Source: Fibrella forsythiae (GTDB lineage Bacteria > Bacteroidota > Bacteroidia > Cytophagales > Spirosomataceae). From it: a DNA stretch of 64,000 nucleotides. The notes beneath the pieces were generated by a model that was not told the DNA's origin, searched no databases, and was given only the letters and a program-made list of their open reading frames with translations. The stretch is taken from NCBI RefSeq assembly GCF_017353175.1, contig NZ_JAFMYW010000003.1:186001-250000 (forward strand), given 5' to 3'. How positions within the stretch are numbered: the stretch's first letter is position 1; the number at the start of each line of letters is the position of its first letter. Shown one piece after another: positions 1 through 8,071 of this stretch. The position numbers and the translations under genes are program-made.

Positions 1-45
1 CTGGCAGTTGGCAACAATACTTTTTTTCGTACCTTACTGTTCCGT

Positions 46-993
46 ATGCTTGGACTATTCAGACGCAAAAAAAAGGAGGTGGTGCTCGCTGAGCCCCCGT
101 TTTATCCGTTGCCAGCTCACATGGCTGACTGGCTTTCCGCAGCCGATTACAATCAAATTCTTCAACTGACGATCGAGCAGTTAAGCCTGAAAGGCGCCAT
201 TGATTTAATAACGGATGACGGAGTCGTTCATATTCAATTCAATGGCCAGAAAGTGCCCACCCGCTTTTACATGGATAATCTGCTGCGTAAGTGTAAGGCA
301 GCAGAACAGGCTGAATGGGAGGCAATAGTGGCTGGCCACGTAAAGGGGTTGCCGATCAACAGCGCGGCCATCACCTATATTTATAAAGATTTTGAGTTTG
401 CTGCGCCCTTACTAAAAGTGCAGGTGAAACCCGTAGGTTTTGCGCAGGACATCATACATGACTGTGTATACCGGCAGGATTTCCCGCAGACCAATACGTT
501 TCTGGTCATCGATTTTGAGGAGGCGCTCCATTACGTTCGCCGGAGCGAGATTGGTGAATGGGAAGTCTCGGATACGTACCTGTTCGAGGTTGCGCTGGAT
601 AATGTAGCGCGCGAAAAACCCGACCTGGCTGGTCATTCACTAACGGACGAGCTGCCTCTATACACCCTATTCCATAACGACTTTGCTGTGGCCTGCGCCA
701 TTGAACTGGCCCGTAATGCCGACGAAGCCGTGGGGCCGTATGGAGCGGTAGTAAATATTCCCGCCAAAGGATCGGTCTTTATCCATCCGCTCGAAGCGGA
801 TACGGTGTTAGACTACATTGCCGCCTCCCATGAGATGGTGCACGGATTTTATACGGAAGAAACCTATACGGTCAACGAAGAATATTACTGGTACTATGAA
901 GGGCGTTATAGCCTGTTCCCGATGCGGGTAGAAGGGAATCAGGCTTACCTGTCGTATCCCGATCGGTTACGGAAGCTGTTGCATCAGGCCTAA
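46..993 (+). CDS. Conserved-looking hypothetical protein, 315 aa
   Basis: I do not recognise the family with confidence. The protein is soluble-looking: no signal peptide or membrane segment, a short basic N-terminus (FRRKKK at residues 5-10), then a mixed alpha/beta composition rich in acidic and aromatic residues. The C-terminal third has a Tyr-rich stretch (EEYYWYYEGRY near residues 279-289). The general layout recalls DUF1444-type proteins, but this is only an impression. The ATG at 46 is the first usable start, and the gene ends five bases before the convergent DUF72 gene. The codon and base composition match the GC-richer neighbours. Confidence 0.75.
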   Translation: MLGLFRRKKKEVVLAEPPFYPLPAHMADWLSAADYNQILQLTIEQLSLKGAIDLITDDGVVHIQFNGQKVPTRFYMDNLLRKCKAAEQAEWEAIVAGHVKGLPINSAAITYIYKDFEFAAPLLKVQVKPVGFAQDIIHDCVYRQDFPQTNTFLVIDFEEALHYVRRSEIGEWEVSDTYLFEVALDNVAREKPDLAGHSLTDELPLYTLFHNDFAVACAIELARNADEAVGPYGAVVNIPAKGSVFIHPLEADTVLDYIAASHEMVHGFYTEETYTVNEEYYWYYEGRYSLFPMRVEGNQAYLSYPDRLRKLLHQA

Positions 994-997
994 TCAC

Positions 998-1939
998 CTA
1001 GAATAAACTGCCCTGAACTACCTGTGGCTGCAGAATGGGTTCACGGAGGTTAAGCCCACAATGTGTGTTGAGCTGACGTACCCAATACCGGATCAGCTCC
1101 GGAGCGGTGTCGTTATCGCCGCCGCCATGTACAAACAGGTAAGCGGTTTGCAGGCCTTTATCGAACCATTTTTTGAGTCGCTGTATCCAGTCATCGGTAC
1201 GAGTATAGTCAGTAGGATGCCCTTCATTAGCGATAAACCGTAGCGTCAGTACAGGACTGCTTAAGCCCATATGTAACACGTCGCGCCGGCCAGCTACGTC
1301 GGTAATGACCGTGTGGCGGTGTAATCCGTGCAGGCGTTCGAGCGTTTGGCCCCAGATGGCGGCAGATTTAAACCAGTCGGGGTGGCGGAATTCAACGGCT
1401 ACGTCGAGGTCGTCGGGTAAGTCGCTCAGATAGCGCTCCAGCACAGGCCACTTATCGGGACCAAACATGGGTGGGAGTTGTAAAAAAGACATACCCAGAA
1501 ATTCCTCCAGCCCAAAGATAGCGTTAACGAATTCAGCGGTCAGGTTTTCAGCTCCCTGTAGCAACCGCTCATGACTGATAGCCTGCGGAAATTTAGGGCA
1601 ATACAGAAACGACGTACCTACGCTGTTGCGCTCAGTACCTACGCTGGCAGCCTCGGCTTTCCATTTATCAATCATACCGGGCGTTGGAATCTGATAATGT
1701 GTCAGGTTCAACTCAATGGTATTGAACTGCCGAACATAGTGGTGTAGAAAGTCTTTCTCTTTAGCCGTTGACGGGTATACCTTACCGACGTAATCTTTGT
1801 TGGCCCATATGGGTCCACCAATAAATACGTTAGGCTGCTTGGCAGGCGTTACGTCTGTCCAGATCCGGGCGTTGAATGTGTGGCCGGGCGGTAGTGATAA
1901 GGTAGCAGTGTCGAGGTTAGTTGTTTTCCCGAAGTCCAT
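998..1939 (-). CDS. DUF72 family protein (YecE-like TIM barrel)
   Basis: A 313-aa protein of the DUF72/YecE family, predicted TIM-barrel proteins whose biochemical role is not established. Family features seen: a glycine-containing start of the barrel (FIGGPIWANKDYVGKVYP, near residues 39-56), the segment FNTIELNLTHYQIP where the usual family text is FxxVExNxTFY, and AVEFRHPDWF near residues 181-190, the family's most recognisable motif. The C-terminal part has the expected AYLFVHGGGDND variant of the usual YvyfnN segment. Length is slightly above the usual 240-290 aa owing to a longer N-terminus. Convergent with the preceding gene with a 4-base gap. Confidence 0.9.
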   Translation of the reverse strand: MDFGKTTNLDTATLSLPPGHTFNARIWTDVTPAKQPNVFIGGPIWANKDYVGKVYPSTAKEKDFLHHYVRQFNTIELNLTHYQIPTPGMIDKWKAEAASVGTERNSVGTSFLYCPKFPQAISHERLLQGAENLTAEFVNAIFGLEEFLGMSFLQLPPMFGPDKWPVLERYLSDLPDDLDVAVEFRHPDWFKSAAIWGQTLERLHGLHRHTVITDVAGRRDVLHMGLSSPVLTLRFIANEGHPTDYTRTDDWIQRLKKWFDKGLQTAYLFVHGGGDNDTAPELIRYWVRQLNTHCGLNLREPILQPQVVQGSLF

Positions 1940-2120
1940 GATGAAGGTGCAACTAGTCAGTGTAGCAAGCTGCTTTGCTGCTATAATATGAAAATCAGCG
2001 CCTTTGTTTACACGGCCTCCCTGTAATCAAGTAGTCATTCGTCATTAATGTCAGTTAAGTGGTTTACTTAACGATCGTGAAAGGCGCCAACGGCAAATGA
2101 TCAATGAGTAGCATAAGGCG

Positions 2121-3170
2121 TCAGTGTTTGGCACGTTCATAGTGCTCGCGGAGGAGGTCGTCGCCAAAATCGTTGGTCAGGTCACGAACAACAGTGTGAA
2201 CGTGATTGGCATCATTCTGCGTGTTGTCATATTCAACCAGCAGCATGGGCCCATGAATACGGTAGTAATAGCCTACATTATTGCCGGGCGTAGTATCACC
2301 TGCCCACGCAAAACGGAGTTGGTCGAGCCCGGCTTTCTCGATTCGGTCAAATTGTTGCCTGGCCAGTGTGATCCGGTACCGGTTGAGGTATATTTTCAGT
2401 AAATCAAGAAATTGGTTTTTCTGACTAGCGTTCATGTCGGCATATGTTAGGCCATCCATGCGTTCGAGCGAAGCGCGGCGGCTATTGCCCGTCAGTATGT
2501 TGCCGAATGCTTTCTTCGCCAATGTAGCCTGCTTCAGCTGATCGGTGCTCAGGCTATGAATTAACTCAAAAGCCCGCTGCGTTTCTTCCTTCATGATCTC
2601 ACGCCCTTTCTGGGGTACGTCGGCACGTACCTGGCCGGGGTTGCTGCCCATGAACAGCGGTGTGAGCGCCAGAACTCGGCCCGTTAGAGAAGTAAACTGC
2701 ACTGACAGATGGTGACCTTCAAACCGCCAGCCCCACGGATCGTTGCTTCCAATATTGCCAAACAATGACACAAAATACCCCTCCGGGTCGCGGTATGTAT
2801 CATTGGGAGGACGATTTTCCACAACACGCAACACATTTTCCAGATCGGTAATCTGTTTGGCTTTATCGTAGCCGCCATCACTGAGCCCGGTCTTCAGCAA
2901 CGCCCACGCCAGGTTGCGTTGTTCCGATGTCATTTGTTTCAAGGACAACCCCTTCCGTTCGTGTGGAACAAAGTACCAGTTGACGCGTTCGTCGTCGGTA
3001 AAGGCAAAGCCTGCCTGGGTACGTTGCCCAACTGTTAGCGACTTCCAGAAGCCCTGTGCAGCTTCGGCCATGTCATCTTTTACCCGCTGCGGAGCTACTA
3101 CCTGCGCCGAAGCCCACAGCGTACTTATTGACAGTAGAAAAGACAGAAAATTTTTCATATACCGAGCCAT
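2121..3170 (-). CDS. DUF3500 domain secreted protein
   Basis: Exported protein of the DUF3500 family, function unknown. The reading frame can be opened to 3233, but the start at 3170 (MARYMKNF...) or 3158 (MKNFLSF...) places a typical signal peptide at the N-terminus: basic start, hydrophobic FLSFLLSISTLW, cleavage after ASAQ. A purine-rich AGGA lies about ten bases before 3170. The family ending is clear: HVHTVVRDLTNDFGDDLL close to the C-terminus, preceded by RIHGPMLLVEYDNTQNDANH, and a GGHHLSVQFT-like motif (FEGHHLSVQF) in the middle. The mature protein is probably periplasmic. It stands alone between unrelated genes. Confidence 0.85.
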   Translation of the reverse strand: MARYMKNFLSFLLSISTLWASAQVVAPQRVKDDMAEAAQGFWKSLTVGQRTQAGFAFTDDERVNWYFVPHERKGLSLKQMTSEQRNLAWALLKTGLSDGGYDKAKQITDLENVLRVVENRPPNDTYRDPEGYFVSLFGNIGSNDPWGWRFEGHHLSVQFTSLTGRVLALTPLFMGSNPGQVRADVPQKGREIMKEETQRAFELIHSLSTDQLKQATLAKKAFGNILTGNSRRASLERMDGLTYADMNASQKNQFLDLLKIYLNRYRITLARQQFDRIEKAGLDQLRFAWAGDTTPGNNVGYYYRIHGPMLLVEYDNTQNDANHVHTVVRDLTNDFGDDLLREHYERAKH

Positions 3171-3310
3171 TGTTAGGGTTCCTGAAGCTATTGTCGATTG
3201 CGTGACAGCAAATTGCTGACTGACAAGACACAAAGTACAATTAGCTGATTACCTAACTCCCTGACACTAAAAGTATGTGGTTTAGCAACGGTACCTGATA
3301 CTGAACTTGT

Positions 3311-4495
3311 TTAATACAGACGCCTCCATAAATATGACAGGAGCTTATAGACGAAGCTGGTGTACAAAAAACGTTCTGGAATTGTAACCATAGCTTTTCT
3401 CCCTACCGGATTGGGTTTACTATGTTCACGGATCAGTTGCCGCATGTATCGGCTTTTATTAAAGCCCTCGTCCTGATTTGTCATGCATATCCGCTCGTAC
3501 CTTAACATGGGCACTACATTGAGCCAATGCGTTGCATAAGCCCAATACCGTTCGATCCGCCTGCTGTTGGGTGGTTTAAACATCAGTAATGCTTCGTAAA
3601 CAGCAGGCGGCAAGGCTGCGGAAAAATGGGTATTGACCAGGTAAAAGCCTGTCATGACGGCGGTGTAAAGTTTATATTTTTTCGCCTGAAGCAAGAGTGC
3701 CTCCCAGTTCATCTGCGCTCCATAAACGTTCATAAAAGCCATTAGATCAACCAGATGCTTTAGTCGTAGCCAAAATTCTTTTCCGCCATGATGCAGGATC
3801 AACATCCAGAAAATCGTTTCGGAATCTGGTACGTGACAAATCGTTGAGTAGAATGGCTTTTTAGAGGCACGCAAGAAAAACTGATCATACTCAACCTGAT
3901 AAGGTAGAAAATAGTACATTAAATCCCAATGCACATCTATCGTGAATTTATCTTTTTTCATGCTTAACTCGTACTTGCCTTTATCAGCCAGCATCCGTAA
4001 AATTCGAGCGTTTTCCTCTGCATCTGAAATAGGACCATCTCTTACAGAAAGACTGTAGCCATCGGCTTGTAGCAGTTTAATTGCCTCGGATACTGATTCA
4101 GGTTTAAATAAAAAATCAATATCATCCAATTCTCTAATGTTTTTTTTGGGATAAAATTCGCGAATGAATAAGGTTCCTTTGTAAGGAAGAACAGGAATAC
4201 TATGTTGGTCAAATACCGATAATAATCGCGCTGATTCCACAATAAGTGCCAGATTTTTCAACGTTTGATAAGTATAGAAATTAAAAAATGGTTGACTGTT
4301 AGGGTACTTGATAGATTTGTTTCTAGTCAATTCGTCGGTAAGCAGAGGCCTTATTCTATGGAAATTAGCTAATCGATATAGTTCTTTCCAATCAAGCTGC
4401 TTTAATTCCTGATCTGGTGTAGGAATAGCAGGATAAGCTGAAAAAGTAGACTTTATAGTACGGAAAATAAAATTCATTTCGGCCCGATTGTTCAT
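3311..4495 (-). CDS. Nucleotidyltransferase-family protein of RiPP-type clusters
   Basis: 394-aa protein resembling the uncharacterised nucleotidyltransferase family PF14907 (NTP_transf_5). The catalytic-type aspartates are in RELDDIDFLF (D124, D125, D127), preceded by LPYKGTLFIREFYP (residues 103-116), the family's K-G segment. Downstream the IDVHWDL and LILHHGGKEFW segments match the family's C-terminal helical part. Known: such proteins recur next to PqqD-like, lasso B2 and HPr-kinase-like genes; their substrate is generally unknown. Inferred: it modifies the peptide or a carrier made by this island. It is transcribed away from the oxygenase gene at 4672, with about 175 bases of AT-rich shared upstream region. 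M7 is an alternative start. Confidence 0.8.
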   Translation of the reverse strand: MNNRAEMNFIFRTIKSTFSAYPAIPTPDQELKQLDWKELYRLANFHRIRPLLTDELTRNKSIKYPNSQPFFNFYTYQTLKNLALIVESARLLSVFDQHSIPVLPYKGTLFIREFYPKKNIRELDDIDFLFKPESVSEAIKLLQADGYSLSVRDGPISDAEENARILRMLADKGKYELSMKKDKFTIDVHWDLMYYFLPYQVEYDQFFLRASKKPFYSTICHVPDSETIFWMLILHHGGKEFWLRLKHLVDLMAFMNVYGAQMNWEALLLQAKKYKLYTAVMTGFYLVNTHFSAALPPAVYEALLMFKPPNSRRIERYWAYATHWLNVVPMLRYERICMTNQDEGFNKSRYMRQLIREHSKPNPVGRKAMVTIPERFLYTSFVYKLLSYLWRRLY

Positions 4496-4581
4496 TATTC
4501 AGTTTGTTTGGTGTGTGGTTAAAGTTGCATTGTTACTATTAATACAACTATGAAAATTATTATTTTATCGATTTCGTTATT

Positions 4582-4623
4582 TAGTTAAATATCAACTTAG
4601 TTAGCTAGTTAAGTATCAATCTA
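4582..4623. repeat. Two 18-bp direct repeats in the divergent promoter region
   Basis: Two near-identical 18-base units start at 4582 and 4606, a 24-base spacing, with shared text TAGTTAA-TATCAA and three differences. They lie between the divergently transcribed nucleotidyltransferase (start 4495) and 2OG oxygenase (start 4672) genes. Inference: a regulator binding site shared by both directions. The area is very AT-rich, so chance similarity is possible. The rest of the 4496-4671 gap shows no gene; a 12-codon ATG frame from 4550 is not credible. Confidence 0.4.
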
Positions 4624-4671
4624 CTATATTGTTTCGTCTAATCAATCTATGGCTAACCTGTTAGTATAAGT

Positions 4672-5271
4672 ATGGCTAAATTATTTGCGTACCATCAATT
4701 TGAAAACGTTCTGGATCAGGGTACGCTTGCTGAGTTAGTCGATTTTACCCTGACGAATGAAGCAAATTATACACTGTCAAACGTAGCAAGAGTAGGTGAA
4801 AAAGTTATTGATACGACCAGTAGATACTCATTGACCTTACTTAAGCCTAGTAAATTCAAGCATGTTTTTATAGAAAAACTGACTGCGTTGAGTGATGATA
4901 TATTTTATCATTTGAATATGTCAAGATTTAAAATAAGTAAATTTGAGTTTCAACTAAGCGCTCATGGTAATGGTGCTTTTTTTAAACAGCATATAGACAC
5001 TATTTCACATCAATCAACTGGAAAGAGTAGCCGGGTTATTAGTGCGGTATTTTACTACCATTTAACTCCTAAAGAATTTGAAGGTGGCGAACTTGTGCTT
5101 TATCCTTTACCATTCTTGCCTGGTGATGATCAGCCAGTTGTTATAAACCCAATGAATAATAAGCTAGTTGTTTTTCCCTCTGTTGCACCACATGAAGTAC
5201 TACCTGTTACATTACAAAAATCGGATTTTAGTAAATATCGCTTCAGTGTCAACTGTTGGTTACATAAATAG
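4672..5271 (+). CDS. 2-oxoglutarate/Fe(II)-dependent oxygenase (prolyl-4-hydroxylase-like)
   Basis: 199-aa protein with the P4Hc type of double-stranded beta-helix fold. The iron triad is visible: H107 and D109 in KQHIDT, and distal H174 in APHEVLPV; R190 in KYRFSVNCWL is the expected 2-oxoglutarate carboxylate ligand. FEGGELVLYP (residues 136-145) is the conserved strand found in this family. No signal peptide, so cytoplasmic. Substrate cannot be read from sequence. Position inside a RiPP-like island, 32 bases before the HPr-kinase-like gene on the same strand, suggests hydroxylation of the precursor peptide (Pro39 and Pro40 are present in it), but an independent metabolite substrate is possible. 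Confidence 0.88.
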   Translation: MAKLFAYHQFENVLDQGTLAELVDFTLTNEANYTLSNVARVGEKVIDTTSRYSLTLLKPSKFKHVFIEKLTALSDDIFYHLNMSRFKISKFEFQLSAHGNGAFFKQHIDTISHQSTGKSSRVISAVFYYHLTPKEFEGGELVLYPLPFLPGDDQPVVINPMNNKLVVFPSVAPHEVLPVTLQKSDFSKYRFSVNCWLHK

Positions 5272-5303
5272 ATACGATATCATATATTATATATTGATCA
5301 ACC

Positions 5304-6227
5304 ATGTTTTTTTACCAAGCTTTCGGGATTTCTATATATTCTGATATTTCGTTGCCAGCTTTAGCGGCGGTGACTGAATATACAGATACAGAAAACCCTA
5401 TCATTGTTCGAGAAGGCAGTTGCCCAGCCGAGCTCATGTCCTTATCCCTGCATAATGGACCAAATTACCAAATAAATGAATCGGAGTTATTGTTAACTAT
5501 TCCTAATATAGCCCGCTATTATGTATCTCGAGGAATATCTATAATTATTGAACCACTTTGTACTTATTGGCCATCTATCTATTTATATTTTTATTCTAAT
5601 TGTCTTGGCGCTATTCTTTTGCAGCGAAATATATTAACAATGCATGTTTCGGGGGTATTTATTAACCCCAATGAAGTGTTACTTTTAGCTGCGCCATCAC
5701 GAACTGGTAAATCTACTACGGCATTAAAATTGGCTGAGCTTGGTTACCCATTGTTTACAGATGATACAGCAACTCTACGAATAATTAATAATAGTTGCTA
5801 TGCCCGAGCTTCCTATCCGATGTCGAAACTTTGGAAAGAGACAATACATCAGCAGCAAATATATACTGAATCGGATAAGCAATTGTTACATAAAACTGAT
5901 CTGGAAAAGTTTGGATTTATGTATCATGATGCTTTTGTCGATGCAGAAGTTATTGTAAAGGGACTTGTTTTTTTGGAGGAAAAGGGAGATAAAATAAAGA
6001 TAAATTTAATAAGTGAATCGGAAAAAATGGGGCTTGTTGGTATCAATATATACAGAAACCAATGGGCACTTGCTATGCGCAAACAGCACTTGATTTTTCA
6101 ATTTTGTATTGATGTAGCCAGTTCTATTCCAGCTTGGCGCGCCTGTCGCCCCGATAGTTCTGATACGTTTGATTCCTTCGCCGCACAAATTGACCAGCAA
6201 ATTATCAATGGGTATGCAGTGGGTTAG
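5304..6227 (+). CDS. HPr kinase-like protein (peptide kinase candidate)
   Basis: 307-aa protein resembling the C-terminal kinase domain of HprK, as seen in the lasso-peptide kinases ThcoK and PadeK. Visible: LTMHVSGV around H114 (the HprK LHgS-type segment), a P-loop APSRTGKST at 130-138, and LFTDDTATL (D153, D154) matching the Walker-B-like lsDD motif. The first P-loop position is Ala instead of Gly. The N-terminal 100 residues form a beta-rich domain without HprK's usual sensory domain. Known: ThcoK/PadeK phosphorylate the C-terminal Ser of a lasso precursor. Here the precursor at 8072-8206 also ends in Ser, so the same role is a reasonable inference. Converges with the B2 gene, 22 bases apart. 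Confidence 0.82.
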   Translation: MFFYQAFGISIYSDISLPALAAVTEYTDTENPIIVREGSCPAELMSLSLHNGPNYQINESELLLTIPNIARYYVSRGISIIIEPLCTYWPSIYLYFYSNCLGAILLQRNILTMHVSGVFINPNEVLLLAAPSRTGKSTTALKLAELGYPLFTDDTATLRIINNSCYARASYPMSKLWKETIHQQQIYTESDKQLLHKTDLEKFGFMYHDAFVDAEVIVKGLVFLEEKGDKIKINLISESEKMGLVGINIYRNQWALAMRKQHLIFQFCIDVASSIPAWRACRPDSSDTFDSFAAQIDQQIINGYAVG

Positions 6228-6249
6228 ACTGTATCAAGTTCAAGGCTAG

Positions 6250-6681
6250 TTACCCCACAAAAATGGAATGAACAGTGTAAGAAGCGGGGTCGCAGAACCC
6301 TGTAATCATGCGCCCGTTGACCATTGTCCATGCGTGTCCTTTTACCATTGTGCCAGCTTCATGTTTAGTAAACCCTACATAAACGGCATATGGTATATGG
6401 AGGTGTCGACAAATTATTCTAGCCTGATATGCCTGATGGCGGCAAAGATTCGTCCAGAATGTATACTTACTCACCACTCGTATTGCATACGCAATTTCTA
6501 TCAACAACGGTTCGCTAACGAAAGCTTGACCGATTACCTTATTTGATAGTGTTCCAAATCTAGCTTGCTTTGAAAAGAACCGAAACAGCAAGTTGCTATA
6601 TATAGAAAGAACGATAACGATAATGATCAGGATTTTTACGCGAAAAGGTACGCGAACTATGTTTTTTACTGCTGCCAGCAT
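6250..6681 (-). CDS. Lasso-type B2 leader peptidase (transglutaminase-like)
   Basis: 143-aa protein of the lasso peptide B2 family (PF13471, Transglut_core3), a cysteine protease that removes the leader peptide after B1 delivers it. The N-terminus has the family's hydrophobic helix (ILIIIVIVLSIYSNLLFRFF, residues 18-37). The catalytic Cys is C80 in NLCRHQA, and His is H116 in KGHAWTMVNG; D131 is a candidate third residue. IPYAVYVGFTKHEAG between them is the usual strand pair. Start ATG lies one base after the PqqD stop (TAA C ATG), so translational coupling is likely. Length is normal for B2 proteins split from B1. Confidence 0.88.
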   Translation of the reverse strand: MLAAVKNIVRVPFRVKILIIIVIVLSIYSNLLFRFFSKQARFGTLSNKVIGQAFVSEPLLIEIAYAIRVVSKYTFWTNLCRHQAYQARIICRHLHIPYAVYVGFTKHEAGTMVKGHAWTMVNGRMITGFCDPASYTVHSIFVG

Positions 6682-6682
6682 G

Positions 6683-6937
6683 TTAGCTGATATATAGTTT
6701 TTCTTTCAACTCTGACAAACAGCGTGTTACTGCTTTTGCACATGTAGTTGGATCAACGTTATACTCATTAACAAGTGCGTCTACAATAGATTCCTCTGTC
6801 TGCTGTTGCTCCAGTAACATGAAGATACGCGTGTAGGTAGCATTTAACGTGACATACTGGTTATTTTTGATATCAAAAATAACTCCATCTTCACCCATCT
6901 GGGTAAACAAAACTTGGTTTGAATTTATCTGGTACAT
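6683..6937 (-). CDS. PqqD-family RiPP recognition element (lasso B1-like)
   Basis: 84-aa winged-helix PqqD-like protein, the RRE that binds the leader of a RiPP precursor. Visible family text: GVIFDIKNNQYVTLNATYTRI (residues 18-38, the beta-hairpin and first helix, quoted as GVIFDIKNN / QYVTLNATYTRI), then EESIVDALVNEYNVD and a final helix ending in LKEKLYIS. Known: lasso B1 proteins bind an aromatic-x-x-Pro motif in the leader; the precursor at 8072-8206 has W19-V-E-P22. Sits directly upstream of B2 on the same strand with a one-base gap and 49 bases downstream of the desaturase-like gene. Confidence 0.88.
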   Translation of the reverse strand: MYQINSNQVLFTQMGEDGVIFDIKNNQYVTLNATYTRIFMLLEQQQTEESIVDALVNEYNVDPTTCAKAVTRCLSELKEKLYIS

Positions 6938-6986
6938 AGCAATTATAGTGGTAATCAGTGAAAAAATAGATATAGTAATCAGTATA

Positions 6987-7853
6987 TTAATGTTTTATAA
7001 CTTTTCTTAGCTGATTGGTGAAATTGGTGAATACAAGAAATACGTCGGCTAAAAAACCATTTCTGTTAAACTTGTTATCTGTTAGTCCAACGTCAATTTG
7101 TCGAGAATCGGGCGCAGCGTATGTGCCGAACAGTTTGTCCCAGAAAATAAAAATTTGCCCAAAGTTTTTGTCGAAATCCTGTTTACATTTTGAATGATGG
7201 ATTCGATGTACTGCTGGTGAGATTAATACGTATTTACCAACTAGTCCCCAATCAGATGTAATGGATGAATGTTGCATTAATTCAATACTATACATAGCTA
7301 CCCAGATAGGAAAAATTGTATATGCAGAATTGCCAATCAATAATATAGGAATGTAAGAGAGCAGACGTGAGCAGGTTGCTTCAAGAAAGTGATGCCTGTA
7401 AAAGGCTAATACATTTAATTCTTCAGCTGAATGGTGATAGGCATGTAGTTGCCATAGAATATCAACTTTATGAAAAAGGCGATGATACCAGTAGCGAAGA
7501 AAATCAGTTACTGTAAAGGTAATTAATACGTTCAAAAGAGTGTGAACATCAAATAAATCGTAATGCCTCGACTCATTGTGCGGTGTATAGTGAACGAACA
7601 CATAGACGAATCCGAAGGAAAATACTATTTCTAAAAAATAATATACTTTGGTTAAACTCAGTAGAAATAAAATCATATCTGATTGAGATGATTTTCTAAA
7701 ACTAAAAATTATCTTTAACGACGATCTACGCCAACCTAATACCAGTAGGTCAATAAGCAATATACTAATTGTTATAACTATTATAGTAACAGTTCGCTTA
7801 TATATCAGGCTAGATAATGTACTATGCCTTACGATGAAATCATACAACTCCAT
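6987..7853 (-). CDS. Sterol desaturase / fatty acid hydroxylase superfamily membrane protein
   Basis: 288-aa integral membrane di-iron hydroxylase. Histidine boxes are clear: HRLFHK followed by LHAYHHS (HxxxH and HxxHH) in the middle, and VHRIHHSK near residue 217. Four or more hydrophobic segments are present, the first IIVITISILLIDLLVL at about residues 24-39. Known: the superfamily inserts oxygen into or desaturates lipid-like substrates such as sterols, fatty acyl chains and carotenoids. It lies between the precursor peptide gene and B1/B2 on the same strand. Inferred: either modifies a lipid attached to the peptide or is a separate lipid enzyme carried along. AT-rich like the rest of the island. 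Confidence 0.85.
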   Translation of the reverse strand: MELYDFIVRHSTLSSLIYKRTVTIIVITISILLIDLLVLGWRRSSLKIIFSFRKSSQSDMILFLLSLTKVYYFLEIVFSFGFVYVFVHYTPHNESRHYDLFDVHTLLNVLITFTVTDFLRYWYHRLFHKVDILWQLHAYHHSAEELNVLAFYRHHFLEATCSRLLSYIPILLIGNSAYTIFPIWVAMYSIELMQHSSITSDWGLVGKYVLISPAVHRIHHSKCKQDFDKNFGQIFIFWDKLFGTYAAPDSRQIDVGLTDNKFNRNGFLADVFLVFTNFTNQLRKVIKH

Positions 7854-8000
7854 AAAAAATAGCTTCTGATAGATAAATTATAGTCGATAGTCTTTTATAG
7901 GATATGTTTAATTTATGCGACAAGACCTGCTTTTGTTACTTTACTTCAGCTCTATGGATATATCGATGATGAAGAAATAAAATCAATTGTATAGATAGAT

Positions 8001-8066
8001 ATATGAACAGAGCTCTATTTACAGGTAAAGTGTCAATTCTAGCTATTAATAAAACTCTGTTCATAT
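8001..8066 (-). promoter_or_regulatory. Stem-loop just after the precursor gene (attenuator candidate)
   Basis: Perfect 12-base inverted repeat, arms 8001-8012 (ATATGAACAGAG) and 8055-8066, with a 42-base loop. On the minus strand it begins six bases after the precursor peptide stop codon and lies about 150 bases before the next gene. Known: RiPP operons often place a stem-loop between the precursor and the enzymes so that much more precursor mRNA is made. No clear T-run follows, so partial termination or mRNA protection is more likely than full termination. Confidence 0.5.
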
Positions 8067-8071
8067 TGTAA

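Noticed and set aside
4550-4588. 12-codon frame MKIIILSISLFS as a second peptide gene
   Set aside because: Very AT-rich, no leader pattern and no conserved features; likely chance.
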